Assembly (NCBI RefSeq): GCF_920987055.1
Contig: NZ_CAKLBX010000001.1
Coordinates: 2,156,501 to 2,220,500, forward strand
Reading direction: 5' to 3'
DNA length: 64,000 bases
Source of the DNA: Novosphingobium sp. CECT 9465
GTDB taxonomy: Bacteria; Pseudomonadota; Alphaproteobacteria; Sphingomonadales; Sphingomonadaceae
Below are positions 18,549 to 28,000 of the stretch, piece by piece. The notes under the pieces are model-generated. The model was given only the letters and a program-made list of their open reading frames with translations. It was not told where the DNA came from and did no database searches. The translations under genes and the position numbers were made by a program. Position 1 is the first letter of the stretch; each line of letters begins with the position of its first letter.

Positions 18549-18988
18549 CCGGGCTGATCGCCCAGAGCAGTTGCCAGACGATCGCGGATCGCCTGAATCT
18601 GCGCAGCGAGCCAAAGATCACTGCCTTCGCCACCGGCTGCAATCGCTGATGCAGGGTAGGGCGCTGGCGCAGGACCGAGCACTGGCGCAGGACCGGGTTT
18701 GGTCCCGCGCAGGGCCTGCCGGGCGCCTTTGATCGTATAGCCTTCGCGATTGAGCAGCCGATCGATTTCACCGATCAGCGCGACATCTTCAGGCCGGTAA
18801 TAGCGCCGCCCGCCCGCCCGCGTAAGCGGGCGCAGCGTCGGGAACTGTTCTTCCCAGTACCGCAGGACATGCTGGCGAATGCCCAAGGCGCTTGCCACTT
18901 CGCCAATCGTGCGAAATGCGGCAGGATCCTTGCCATCGCCGTTGCTGGAAATGCCCGAAGATTCACCGGGAAGACTGGGATCGTTCAT
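18545..18988 (-). CDS. MerR family transcriptional regulator
   Basis: DNA-binding regulator of 147 residues. A MerR helix-turn-helix spans residues 25-95: [22 protein letters not shown], quoted here in parts as FRTIGEVAS and [11 protein letters not shown], followed by [14 protein letters not shown]. The C-terminal part is a Pro/Gly/Ala-rich linker and a short amphipathic helix, without cysteines for metal sensing. Its place directly after ihfA in the plsX-fabH-ihfA order is conserved in alphaproteobacteria. The effector is unknown. Confidence 0.92.
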   Translation of the reverse strand: MNDPSLPGESSGISSNGDGKDPAAFRTIGEVASALGIRQHVLRYWEEQFPTLRPLTRAGGRRYYRPEDVALIGEIDRLLNREGYTIKGARQALRGTKPGPAPVLGPAPAPYPASAIAAGGEGSDLWLAAQIQAIRDRLATALGDQPG

Positions 18989-18998
18989 GCCGGGAAAC

Positions 18999-19295
18999 TC
19001 AGCCCTGGCCGATGCGGTCCTTCAGCATCTGACTGGCGCGGAAGCTCAGGACGCGGCGCGGGGTGATAGGCACCTCGATACCGGTCTTGGGATTGCGCCC
19101 GACCCGCTCCGCCTTGTCGCGCAGCAGAAAAGTGCCGAAGCCCGAAATCTTGACGTTCTCGCCGTCAGCGAGCGCGCCACACATGTGCTGCAGAATGGAT
19201 TCTACCATCACCAGCGAATCCGCCCGCGACAGCCCCACCCGGCGATTGATGCTTTCCGCGAGATCCGCCCGCGTAAGTGTGCCAATGGAACGCAT
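18999..19295 (-). CDS. ihfA: Integration host factor subunit alpha
   Basis: DNA-bending HU/IHF family protein of 98 residues. Typical features are [10 protein letters not shown] at the N-terminus, the beta-arm signature [18 protein letters not shown] (with the GRNPKTG arm tip), and [16 protein letters not shown] at the C-terminus. IHF heterodimers assist replication initiation, recombination and sigma-54 transcription. It lies 10 bp upstream of the merR gene on the same strand. The gap to fabH is 154 bp, leaving room for its own promoter. Confidence 0.95.
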   Translation of the reverse strand: MRSIGTLTRADLAESINRRVGLSRADSLVMVESILQHMCGALADGENVKISGFGTFLLRDKAERVGRNPKTGIEVPITPRRVLSFRASQMLKDRIGQG

Positions 19296-19449
19296 CCCCC
19301 TCGTTCTCCCAAACCGTCCTGACCAAAGAAGGCGGCAGAATAACGCCGTTTCTCAGGAACGCAATGCAATGGCTTGGGGATAAACGATAAGGCCCAAAAC
19401 GAAACGCAGAATGCGATCACGCCCGCACGGGAACAGACCCCCGCGAGGA

Positions 19450-20427
19450 TCAGACCCGCGCGAGGCAGGCCCCCCAGGTAAAGCCGCCGCCCATCGCCTC
19501 GAACATCACAAGGTCGCCCGGCTTGATCCGGCCATCCTGCACAGCCGTATCATAGGCCAGAGGCACGGATGCCGCGCTGGTATTGGCATGGCGATCGACC
19601 GTGACGATCACCTTTTCCGATGGCAGGCCCAGCTTGCGCGCCGTGGCATCGAGAATGCGCAGATTTGCCTGATGCGGCACCACCCAGTCGATATCGCCCG
19701 ATGCCTGGCCCGATGCTTCGAGCACTTCGGTCAGCACATTGGCAAGGTTGGTGACGGCGTGGCGGAACACTTCGCGCCCGCGCATGCGCAGCTTGCCGAC
19801 AGTGCCGGTGGTGGATGGACCGCCATCGACATAGAGCAGTTCATTGTGTGCGCCATCGGCGTGGAGCCGCGTTGCGATGATGCCCGGCGCGGACGGATCG
19901 CTATCGTCAACGTCCTGCGCTTCGAGCACGATGGCCCCTGCCCCATCACCGAACAGGACGCAGGTTGTGCGGTCTTCCCAATCGAGAATGCGGCTGAAGG
20001 TTTCGGCCCCGATCACCAGCGCACACTTGGCCATGCCGGTGCGGATCATCGAATCGGCGGTAGCCATGGCATAGAGAAAGCCGGAACAGACCGCCGCTAC
20101 ATCGAACGCGATCCCGCCATTGCAACCAAGGTTGTGCTGAACGATGGTGGCGGTTGCGGGGAACGTCTGGTCAGGGGTTGCGGTCGCCAGAACGATCAGG
20201 TCGACGCGCGATGCGTCAACCCCGGCTGCGGCCAGCGCCTTGCGGGCGGCCTCGGTTGCCAGCGTCGCTGTGGTTTCCCCCTCGCCCGCTATGTGGCGAT
20301 TGCGGATGCCGGTCCGCTCGACGATCCATTCGTCGGTGGTATCGACCATCGTCGCCATTTCGGCATTCGATACGGCACGTTTCGGCAGGGCGGAGCCGCT
20401 TCCCTTCAGAACGCTGCGCAAGGTCAT
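19450..20427 (-). CDS. fabH: 3-oxoacyl-ACP synthase III
   Basis: KAS III of 325 residues, condensing acetyl-CoA with malonyl-ACP to start fatty acid synthesis. The catalytic triad is readable: Cys in [11 protein letters not shown], His in VPHQANLRI and Asn in [12 protein letters not shown]. The [11 protein letters not shown]-terminus is standard. Its ATG overlaps the plsX stop by 4 bp (ATGA), so the two are translationally coupled. It belongs to the rpmF-plsX-fabH-ihfA-merR cluster, linking phospholipid and fatty acid initiation. Confidence 0.97.
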   Translation of the reverse strand: MTLRSVLKGSGSALPKRAVSNAEMATMVDTTDEWIVERTGIRNRHIAGEGETTATLATEAARKALAAAGVDASRVDLIVLATATPDQTFPATATIVQHNLGCNGGIAFDVAAVCSGFLYAMATADSMIRTGMAKCALVIGAETFSRILDWEDRTTCVLFGDGAGAIVLEAQDVDDSDPSAPGIIATRLHADGAHNELLYVDGGPSTTGTVGKLRMRGREVFRHAVTNLANVLTEVLEASGQASGDIDWVVPHQANLRILDATARKLGLPSEKVIVTVDRHANTSAASVPLAYDTAVQDGRIKPGDLVMFEAMGGGFTWGACLARV

Positions 20428-21506
20428 GCCGCGTTCTCGCCATTCATGGCGGCCGATTTGCCACGCCCGTTTGAACGAATGGCCTCGGCGCCCAGGCGGG
20501 CAAGATCGGCCTGGATCCGTTCTGTCAGGTTTTCCTCCAGCAGACGCGCCGTGACCGCAACCGCGTTCGCCACGCCAACTGCCGAAGCGCTGCCATGGCT
20601 CTTCACGACGATGCCGTTAAGTCCCAGAAAAACCGCGCCGTTGTGATTGTTCGGGTCAAGGTGATGCTTGAGCAATTCGGTGGCCGGACGCGAGATCAGG
20701 AAACCGAACTTGGAGCGCAGCGAGGAGGAAAAGCTGCGACGAAGGAGATCGGCCACAAAACGGGCCGCGCCTTCCATGGATTTCAACGCGATGTTGCCCG
20801 AAAACCCATCGGTGACAACCACATCGAAATCGCCGCGCGACAGCTTGTCAGCCTCGGTGAAGCCGTCAAATGACATCGCAAGATCGTCAGCCAGCGCCTT
20901 GAGCTGGTTCGCGGCATCGCGCAGGGTATCGGTGCCCTTGGATTCTTCGGTGCCGATGTTCAGCAGGCGCACACGCGGCGCCTGAAGATTGCTGACGATA
21001 CGGGCATAGGCCGCGCCCATGATCGCAAATTGAACGAGGTTGCGGGCATCGCAATCGGTGTTGGCGCCAAGATCGAGCATGACGAGATCGTTATCGCCAA
21101 GAGTCGGCAGCAGACCCGACAATGCAGGCCGGTCAATCCCCGGCATCGTTCGCAGCGCCAGCTTGGCCATGGCCATGAGCGCACCGGTATTGCCCGCGCT
21201 GACAGCAGCGCCGGCATGACCCTGCTTCACCGCATTGATGGCCATGCCCATCGATGTGGTCTTGGCGCGTCGCAGGGCCTGCGTGGGCTTTTCTTCACCG
21301 CTGACGGTATCGGGGGCGTGGAGGATCTCCGACGCCCCGCGAAGGTTCGGGTGATTTTCGAGCGCTTGCTTGATGCGCGCTTCATCCCCGACCAGCAGGA
21401 ACTTGAAACGATCATGGCGACGGCGGGCAAGAGCCGCGCCTTCCACCATAACGCGCACACCCTCATCACCGCCCATCGCATCGACGGCGATACGCGGCAG
21501 GCTCAT
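20424..21506 (-). CDS. plsX: Phosphate acyltransferase PlsX
   Basis: Acyl-ACP:phosphate acyltransferase of 360 residues, making acyl-phosphate for PlsY in phospholipid synthesis; a peripheral membrane enzyme. Signature parts are [13 protein letters not shown] at the N-terminus, [17 protein letters not shown], and [13 protein letters not shown] followed by EG. Length and order are normal. It is followed by fabH with an ATGA overlap and preceded by rpmF at 27 bp, the standard bacterial arrangement. Confidence 0.97.
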   Translation of the reverse strand: MSLPRIAVDAMGGDEGVRVMVEGAALARRRHDRFKFLLVGDEARIKQALENHPNLRGASEILHAPDTVSGEEKPTQALRRAKTTSMGMAINAVKQGHAGAAVSAGNTGALMAMAKLALRTMPGIDRPALSGLLPTLGDNDLVMLDLGANTDCDARNLVQFAIMGAAYARIVSNLQAPRVRLLNIGTEESKGTDTLRDAANQLKALADDLAMSFDGFTEADKLSRGDFDVVVTDGFSGNIALKSMEGAARFVADLLRRSFSSSLRSKFGFLISRPATELLKHHLDPNNHNGAVFLGLNGIVVKSHGSASAVGVANAVAVTARLLEENLTERIQADLARLGAEAIRSNGRGKSAAMNGENAA

Positions 21507-21533
21507 ATTCCCGAATCCCCCCCGTTGATGGGC

Positions 21534-21713
21534 TTAAAGCCCGACAGCGATGACTTCGCGACCGTTGTAGTGACCGCAAGCGTTGCACAGGTTGTGCGGA
21601 CGCTTGAGTTCACCGCAGTTCGAGCATTCGTGGAATGCATCGACGCTGAGCGCGTCATGGCTGCGGCGCATGCCCCGGCGTGAGGGCGAAGTCTTTCTTT
21701 TGGGGACGGCCAT
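21534..21713 (-). CDS. rpmF: 50S ribosomal protein L32
   Basis: Ribosomal protein L32 of 59 residues, found by direct translation of the minus strand. It begins [20 protein letters not shown] and carries a zinc-ribbon cysteine pattern: CSNCGE, then CNACG. The C-terminus is [11 protein letters not shown]. It lies 27 bp upstream of plsX, as in most alphaproteobacteria. The 261 bp between it and the divergent MAPEG gene shows no further gene and probably holds both promoters. Confidence 0.96.
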   Translation of the reverse strand: MAVPKRKTSPSRRGMRRSHDALSVDAFHECSNCGELKRPHNLCNACGHYNGREVIAVGL

Positions 21714-21974
21714 TTCGGCACCTGTTCCTGAAATTGCTTACGTTTGATGCGGGCGCGATAGGGAATACCGATCCATCGCACAAGCCCAATCCCGACCACG
21801 ATAGCCGGACGCTGGACCCGCACGCAGCGACGAGCGCAGCAGGAACGGGATTCGCCGAAACACGGGCGAAGGCGCGCCTATACGGAATTTCTGGTGCTTT
21901 GCAAGCTTGCGCGCGCTAGGCTGGTGCAAGATCGTCAGGGACTGGCGAATTTCATCGGGGGAGCATTTGAAGGC

Positions 21975-22367
21975 ATGACCATTTTACCGATCACGCTGTG
22001 CGCAGCCGCAGCCGCAGCCGCAATCAACATATGGCTTTCAATCCGCATCGGCATGATCCGAAGCAGCCGTAAAATCAGCATCGGTGATGGCGGCGACATG
22101 ACCCTGATCGCGCGGATGCGCGCGCAGGCCAATTTTATCGAAAACACCCCAATCGTGCTGGTGCTGGTTGCGACGATCGAACTGGCCCGCAGCGGCAACC
22201 CGTTCCTGCTCGGCACGGCGGCCATCTACTTGCTGGGCCGCGTCGCCCATGGCATCGGGATGGACGGGGGGCCGCTGGGCTTCCTGCGCGGCCTCGGCAC
22301 ACTCACGACCATGGCGGCACAACTGGGCCTTGGCGTTTGGGCGGTGTCGATCGCGCTCGATATGTAA
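21975..22367 (+). CDS. MAPEG family membrane protein
   Basis: Integral membrane protein of 130 residues with four hydrophobic helices, matching the microsomal glutathione S-transferase/MAPEG fold. Conserved residues include RMRAQANFIENTPIVL (quoted 16 residues) around helix 2, where MAPEG proteins bind glutathione, and the Arg/Gly turn LLGRVAHGIGMDG. The ATG at 21975 gives the usual short N-terminus. It probably conjugates glutathione to hydrophobic electrophiles; the exact activity is unknown. It is divergent from rpmF. Confidence 0.88.
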   Translation: MTILPITLCAAAAAAAINIWLSIRIGMIRSSRKISIGDGGDMTLIARMRAQANFIENTPIVLVLVATIELARSGNPFLLGTAAIYLLGRVAHGIGMDGGPLGFLRGLGTLTTMAAQLGLGVWAVSIALDM

Positions 22368-22409
22368 CGCCCTTGGCGCGGACCTGCCGACGGCTATCCC
22401 TGCGCGCAC

Positions 22410-23087
22410 TTATTGCTTGAGCGCGAAATCGCTGACGAAAGAGTTGGTCTGGCGTTCGCGGCCAAAGGTGCTGTGAGGCCCATGGCCGGGGACGAACATG
22501 GTATCGTCCCCCAAGGGCCAGAGCTTCTGCGTGATCGAATCGAGCAGGTCCTGATGATTGCCCATCGGAAAATCGGTGCGCCCGATCGATCCCTGGAACA
22601 GGACATCGCCGACAATTGCAAAGCGGGACGGCGCGTGATGAAACACCACGTGGCCCGGTGTATGGCCGGGACAGTGGACCACATCGAGTTCAAGTTCACC
22701 GATGGTTACCTTGTCGCCGTCTGACAGCCAGCGGTCCGGCTCGAACACTTCGCCGGTAATGCCCCAGCGGCGGCCATCATCGTCGAGCCGCGAAATCCAG
22801 AAGCGGTCGGCCTCATGCGGGCCTTCGATCGGCACACCCAGATCCTTCGCCAGAATTCCGGTGACGCCGCAGTGATCGACATGACCGTGCGTGACGAGCA
22901 GTTTCTCGACCGTCACCCCGGACCGCTCGACCGCCAGCTTCAGCTTTTCGATGTCACCGCCGGCATCGATGAAGGCGCCTTTCATCGTTCTGGTGCACCA
23001 CACCAGCGTACAGTTCTGTTCAAGCGGGGTCACGGGAATGATCGCCACTTTCATGGGTGGCTGGGCTTCGTGCTGGTTCATGGCCAT
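22410..23087 (-). CDS. MBL-fold metallo-hydrolase (YcbL/glyoxalase II-like)
   Basis: Metallo-beta-lactamase-fold hydrolase of 225 residues. The metal-binding HxHxDH is THGHVDHCG; further ligands are in HCPGHTPGHVVF, IVGDVLF and VPGHGPHSTFGRE. Compact size and the opening IIPVTPLEQNCTLVW place it with the YcbL/glyoxalase II-like type I proteins, which lack the C-terminal substrate helices of true GloB. I chose the ATG at 23087 because GAGG lies 8 bases upstream; an ATG at 23054 (MKVAII) is the alternative. It is divergent from the GNAT gene. Confidence 0.88.
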   Translation of the reverse strand: MAMNQHEAQPPMKVAIIPVTPLEQNCTLVWCTRTMKGAFIDAGGDIEKLKLAVERSGVTVEKLLVTHGHVDHCGVTGILAKDLGVPIEGPHEADRFWISRLDDDGRRWGITGEVFEPDRWLSDGDKVTIGELELDVVHCPGHTPGHVVFHHAPSRFAIVGDVLFQGSIGRTDFPMGNHQDLLDSITQKLWPLGDDTMFVPGHGPHSTFGRERQTNSFVSDFALKQ

Positions 23088-23147
23088 GAAATTGGCCTCA
23101 ACCCTGGCCAATTGCAATGCCGTTGGCGGGCGAATAGTTTGCATGCC

Positions 23148-23594
23148 ATGATTTCCCTGCGCCTTTCCCGGCCGGACGATGCAGCGCGCACCCTTGCCGT
23201 CTGGGCCGCTGCCGTCGATGCCACGCACCCGTTCCTGACGCCCGCCGATCGCGTTGCCATCGGTGATGAAGTGGCCGCCTTCCTGCCCCATGTTCCCCTG
23301 CTGCTGGCCGTTGATGAAAATGACTGCGCAATCGCGTTCATGCTTGTAGCGGACGGAATGCTGGAAGCCCTGTTCGTTGATCCTGCACACCATGGCACCG
23401 GCATCGGCAAAGCCCTGGTTTCGCGCGCCCTGGCAGACAATCCCGGAATGTCCATCGATGTGAACGCACAAAACGGCGGCGCTGTGCAGTTCTATCGGCG
23501 GCTGGGCTTTGTCGAGACCGGGCGTTCAGACCGCGACGGACAAGGGCGAGCTTATCCGTTGGTCCACATGCGCCACGCGGGCTGCAATTCCTAA
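23148..23594 (+). CDS. GNAT N-acetyltransferase, YjaB-like
   Basis: Acetyltransferase of 148 residues using acetyl-CoA. It follows the E. coli YjaB pattern along its length: LAVWAAAVDATHPFLTPADR, then EALFVDPAHHGTGIGKALV (acetyl-CoA P-loop region GTGIGKAL), and DVNAQNGGAVQFYRRLGF. The substrate of YjaB is not firmly known. The start at 23148 is the only ATG that fits. Its 3' end overlaps the convergent S24 gene by 4 bp. Confidence 0.88.
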   Translation: MISLRLSRPDDAARTLAVWAAAVDATHPFLTPADRVAIGDEVAAFLPHVPLLLAVDENDCAIAFMLVADGMLEALFVDPAHHGTGIGKALVSRALADNPGMSIDVNAQNGGAVQFYRRLGFVETGRSDRDGQGRAYPLVHMRHAGCNS

Positions 23595-24283
23595 AGTCGC
23601 CCGCCTTTCCAGACGACCCGGCCGATGATCTCGACGTCCTGCGCAGGCCGCTCCATGCGCGGATAGGCAGCGTTATCGGAAATAATGCGCAACGCCCCGC
23701 CCGCTCCCGATTCGAGCCGTTTGACCAGCAGGACATCGTCCAGCCGGATCACGTGAATCCCGGCGCGCAAGGGCCGCGGAGTGCGGTCGACAAGGATTTC
23801 GTCCCCATCGCGCAGGGTCGGCTCCATCGAATCACCCTCGACCTCGATGACCGAGAGCATCACAGGTTCAAGCCCCTGCGCCTTCAGCCAACGATTGGAA
23901 AAACGCAGACGGCCGGAGGGAATTTCCTCTGATGTGTGTGCGCCCGGCCCTGCCGAAGCGCCCAACGGCAGGCGCGGAACATCTGCCCATTCGGCCAGTG
24001 CCGCCCGCTGTCCAACGGGTGCCACAACACCGCCACCCTGCCCGATCGCCGCCACCGCGCCGCGCGCCCCAGCGCCCAGTTCCTGTTCAGGAACGCCGAA
24101 GAACTGGGCCAGAGTCCGCCGGTCATTCTCCTCAAGCTTACGGGGGCTGCCCTTGCGCACGAACTGCTGGAGATAAGTCGTGTTCCGACCGATCAGCCCG
24201 GACAGCGCGGCAAGGCTGACGCCCCGCGCCGCCGCCAGCGCGACAAGACGCGAACGCGCTCCGGCATCGTTTTCGGCTTCCAT
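23591..24283 (-). CDS. LexA-like S24 peptidase-domain repressor with N-terminal HTH
   Basis: Phage-repressor-type regulator of 230 residues. The N-terminus (residues 10-65) has a small helix-turn-helix around VSLAALSGLIGRNTTYLQQF. The C-terminus is an S24 LexA/UmuD fold with catalytic Ser in EGDSMEPTL (residue 152) and Lys in VLLVKRLES (residue 188). An Ala-Gly at 111-112 is 41 residues before the Ser, a spacing compatible with LexA/CI-type self-cleavage (inference). It is divergent from two small genes over palindromic sites it may bind. The signal could be DNA damage, but RecA dependence is not visible. Confidence 0.88.
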   Translation of the reverse strand: MEAENDAGARSRLVALAAARGVSLAALSGLIGRNTTYLQQFVRKGSPRKLEENDRRTLAQFFGVPEQELGAGARGAVAAIGQGGGVVAPVGQRAALAEWADVPRLPLGASAGPGAHTSEEIPSGRLRFSNRWLKAQGLEPVMLSVIEVEGDSMEPTLRDGDEILVDRTPRPLRAGIHVIRLDDVLLVKRLESGAGGALRIISDNAAYPRMERPAQDVEIIGRVVWKGGRL

Positions 24284-24311
24284 CGGACCTTACTCCACTT
24301 TCGAAGGACTT

Positions 24312-24340
24312 TTCCTAGCCATGTAGGATTTGAACGTCAA
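24312..24340 (-). promoter_or_regulatory. Predicted promoter of the S24 repressor gene
   Basis: On the minus strand, TTGACG (24335-24340) is separated by exactly 17 bp from TAGGAA (24312-24317). A TCCTA/TAGGA half-site pair (24313-24317 and 24324-24328) overlaps the -10, which would suit autorepression. This is a consensus match only. Confidence 0.45.
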
Positions 24341-24341
24341 C

Positions 24342-24357
24342 ATAGGATTTATCCTAT
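24342..24357. promoter_or_regulatory. Palindromic operator candidate ATAGGAT-TT-ATCCTAT
   Basis: Perfect 7-bp palindrome with a 2-bp centre, in the 123-bp divergent region between the S24 repressor and the small plus-strand genes. It shares the TAGGAT/ATCCTA half-site with sequences over the predicted repressor promoter, so it is likely a repressor binding site. Confidence 0.55.
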
Positions 24358-24406
24358 TTCGAGTCGCTTCTCATTTTTGCTTATGTCCGGGAGGGTCAAA
24401 CCGAAG

Positions 24407-24595
24407 ATGCTCATCCGTAAGATCGAAAAATTCATCGAGAACACGGGGATGCCCGTGACCAAGTTCGGCCGCCTTGCCGCGCATGATCCCCGGCTGGTCG
24501 GTGATCTGCGCAACGGCCGCGAGCCGCGTTCTGCGATGGTACAGCGCGTGGAACATTTCATGAACACTTTTGGAGCAAATGTCCATGCTGCTTGA
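24407..24595 (+). CDS. Small HTH-like protein, conserved hypothetical
   Basis: A 62-residue basic protein beginning MLIRKIEKFIENTGMPVTKF. The segment VTKFGRLAAHDPRLVGDLRNG reads as a helix-turn-helix of the type seen in small DNA-binding proteins of sphingomonads. A GGGAGG lies 11-12 bases before the chosen ATG; an in-frame ATG at 24383 has no visible ribosome-binding site. It is divergent from the S24 repressor and overlaps the next gene by 11 bp, so the pair is probably co-regulated. The function is unknown. Confidence 0.7.
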   Translation: MLIRKIEKFIENTGMPVTKFGRLAAHDPRLVGDLRNGREPRSAMVQRVEHFMNTFGANVHAA

Positions 24596-24962
24596 TCTGC
24601 GCGCTTTTGAGACAAAAGCTGAAGCCACCACGATGCCGCCACCACGACGCCTTTCAGTGGCAGAGCGGCTTCTGCGTGAACTGCGCGAAATTGCCGGACC
24701 GCTGGCGCAAGTGATTGCCCATCGCGAAACGCCATGGGCAAGCATCACGTTCACCGGCACCCGTCACACCATGGTCCTGCGCTTTGCAGGCAGCGATGCG
24801 GTGAGCGACGGCGAACGCTTTGTCCTGATGCTGCCGGACCATGAGTTCCGCCTGCGCAGCAAGTTGGTGGCCGATGCAAGCATTGCGCGGGTGGACCATG
24901 AACTGCTGCCCGCGCCACTGATGGAAGTGGAATGTGAACTGCTGCTGCTTGATCAGGACTGA
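24585..24962 (+). CDS. Hypothetical protein
   Basis: Protein of 125 residues I do not recognise. The start at 24585 has GGAG 9 bases upstream; ATG 24579 and TTG 24570 are in-frame alternatives with poor spacing. It has a basic N-terminal helix (SVAERLLRELREIAG) and a predicted alpha/beta C-terminal part ending in EVECELLLLDQD, with no signal peptide, membrane span or cysteines. It overlaps the small HTH-like gene by 11 bp and ends at a strong hairpin, so the two form a short operon opposite the S24 repressor. Confidence 0.65.
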   Translation: MLLDLRAFETKAEATTMPPPRRLSVAERLLRELREIAGPLAQVIAHRETPWASITFTGTRHTMVLRFAGSDAVSDGERFVLMLPDHEFRLRSKLVADASIARVDHELLPAPLMEVECELLLLDQD

Positions 24963-24976
24963 TCCGGTGAGGAATG

Positions 24977-25000
24977 CCGGGCGCCTGCGTGGGCGCCCGG
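24977..25000 (+). terminator. GC-rich hairpin terminator
   Basis: Inverted repeat CCGGGCGCC (24977-24985) and GGCGCCCGG (24992-25000) with a 6-base loop, followed by pyrimidine-rich TCTCCTCTCC. It is 15 bp after the hypothetical gene and 25 bp from the end of the convergent decaheme gene, so it may act in both directions. Confidence 0.65.
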
Positions 25001-25024
25001 TCTCCTCTCCAACTGGCAGATAGC

Positions 25025-28000
25025 TTAGCGGTCCATCCGGGACAGCAGCGGAGCCGCCTTCGCGCCGACCCACAGGCTCATGTCCACCGCATTCGACACA
25101 CGGAACACATCACCCTTGGCGTTGAGGAACAGTTCCTCCATCTCGCTGCGATTGAACGGACGCGAGCCGAGGCGACCGAACACCGCCATCTGTCCCCCGG
25201 TCTCGTCCACACCACGATCACGGTCCAGCCCCTTCGACAGGGCAATGGCCGGGGTTGGCGTACGCGCCCATGCGATCAGTTCGGGCTTGGGTTCGGGCGA
25301 GAAGCCATAGAAATTGGGCTGGCTGGAGGGCGAGGTCAATTGCAGCACCTTCATCCCGTTCCGGCCATCGGCGACATAGGCAAACAGCGAGGCGTTGGTT
25401 GACGCGACGATCACGTCCTCAGCATCGTTGAGCTGCCCGCCGGCTGTGTAGCTGGCGTAGATCGAGGGCCGCACAGGCGCGGTGATGTCAACAATCACCA
25501 GGCCTTGCGACTTGGCCGCAACATAGGCGTAAGTACGCGCAAGATAGACCCGCCGTGCATCGGTGAGCGGCACCACGGCGCCCGCAACTGCCTTGGGCTG
25601 GGCCAGATTGGTCACGTCCATCAGTTCAAGACCGTTCGCCGTCGTTACCCAAAGATAGCGGAATTGCACGGCGGTTGCGCGGGGATCCCGCAAGGGCACG
25701 ACCGAGGTGATGCGCGGCGCAAGGCAGGTCTCGCCACCCTTGGCATTGCTCACTTCGCAAGGCTTGTCCGGGCTCCATGGCTTGGTCAGGTGAACCGTGA
25801 CCAGCGCCTTGTCCGTAACGACATAGGCGTAGTCACCGGCCAATGTGATATGCCTTGCGCCCGTCAGCACACCATCGGGATTGAACGTCATCGCACGGGT
25901 GAAGAAATTGTTGCGGAATTCGCCATCGGCCAGGGTATCGACATTGACCGCGATCAGGCCTTCGACCGCATCGGTGACGAAGGCATAGCTGTAGATCGGC
26001 GAGAACGGCTGCTCCTGATTGACCGCCCGCAGTTCTGGCGAATTGCGCGTGGGTGCAATGGCCTGATTGGTGGGCAAGGCCATGCAGGTGGCATTTGCGG
26101 TCTTCACATGAGTATCGTGGCCCAGCGCCGAGAACGGCGCGGTGACGATACGCTCGGAGAAGCCCTTGTTCCCGATCGCCGCGATATCATAGGCGCGGAA
26201 ACCGCCCTTGCCTTCGGCCACGAACATGTATTCGCCGCGCATCTGGAGGCAGCGGACTGCATCCTTGGTGCCTTCCACCACGTTGGCAAACTGTTCCTGC
26301 CCGGTGGTTTCGCCCGAAAGCTTGCTATCCATGATCTTGCCGCGCGTCCAGTTCTTCAGTTCGCGGTCGTTGGTCTCGACGTGCTGCTTCCAGTAATCGG
26401 GATAGGCATAGCGATGGAGATACGATCCGATGACAGCTTGCGGCTCGTCCCATTCGGTCACGCGCACGGCTTCAAAGCCGCCATCAAGACCGAACCAGGC
26501 GTTGAGACCCACGAAGTTCACGTAATTGGTGCCCAGCAGCAGCAATTGCGCCATCGTGGCGTTATTGTCTTCATCCTGGCTGATGTGACAATCGGTGCAC
26601 TGCTTGGTCTCGTTCTTGCGGACGGTGTGCGGGAAGTGCGGCGCGAAGGCTTGCGATGAATAGCCGATCGACGAAATCGGAGGCTGCTGCACATAGATGC
26701 GTTCGCGGTTGATGTTCGTGGATGACAGGATCAGTGCCGAGGTCGAGCGGATCGGCGCGGTGATCGCCTTGCCCGACACCGGATTGCCCGCCGCATCGAA
26801 CTGCACCGGATCACTGCCCGACGACTTGTTGCGCTGATGCTTGCCCAGCTGGAACATGTCATCGCGCGCAACCTGCGGGTTATACGTCGCGTAATTGCGG
26901 GTGTAGTCTTCCTCGTACTTTTGCGTAGCCGTTTTCCAGTTTGCCTCGATTGGCAAATGGCAGCCTGCGCACGATGTCGTCCACGAAAGATGGCAGGTGA
27001 AGCAGGCCATGTCGTCGTCACGATGAGCGCGCGCTTCCTTGGCAACGCCGGTGCCGAACTTGTAGGCGCCGTCATCAGAGGCAGACTTCGCCATCAGCTT
27101 CGCGCGCGCGGCCTTGGGATTGAAGATCGGCTTGCCAGCGGCATCCATCTGCCCCTGATAGCGCGCATCAACCGAATCCTTCACCAGGCTGACTTGCCAC
27201 GACAGGTTGGGATCGATGATCGAGCGCTGGACCAGAACGCGACGACCGTCAGGCTGGTTGAACCATTCGAAGCGGCGCTGTCCATCGGCGTTGCGCAGCA
27301 GCGAAAGGTTGTTGCCCTTTTCTGGCGCGGCGAGATTGGAGGTCAGCAGCGTCGGGTACGCATCGGGCGTACCGTGGCAATCCTTGCAGCCGATCTCGAC
27401 CGCGTTGGCGACTTCGCCATAGATCATGCCATTGCCGTGGCTGTCCTGCGAGAAGTGGCAATCGGCGCATTGCATGCCGATCTGCGCATGGATGTCCATC
27501 ATGTGGACCGCCTTGCCCGGATTGTCCGGCCCGGCTTCCACGAACTTGGCTTCGCCTGCCTTGCGGAACTTTTCCGGGTCAGCCGGATCGATGATGTGCG
27601 CCTTGTCGGTGCCATAGGACGACATGTCGCCTTCGTCATCGAGCAGGTTACCGCGGCGATCGCGCTTCAGGATCGCGCGGAAATTCCAGCCGTGGCCGTG
27701 ATAATCGGCGAACTGGGTGTCCTTCAACTGCGGGTTGAGATCATAGACGTTACGCAGGAATTCGACGTCGCGCCACAACCCGCGCGTGGATGCGCCTTCG
27801 GGGTTGCGGTCCAGCACTTCGCGCTGTTCGTCGATGTTTGGCTGGAACTGCTTCTTGAAATACTTCGAATAGTCCTCGTCGGTCATGCCCGCAGGGCGCG
27901 GCGCACGGTTTTCCGGCCCCGGCCACATCGAATCCGCATCGGATTCGTAATCCCACATGGTGTAGCCAAGGTAGGTGTTCAGGAAGATATTGGGCTGATG

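Noticed and set aside
24284..24962. Prophage remnant around the S24 repressor
   Set aside because: No integrase, structural, lysis or replication gene and no attachment-site repeats nearby; only the switch-like arrangement resembles a phage.
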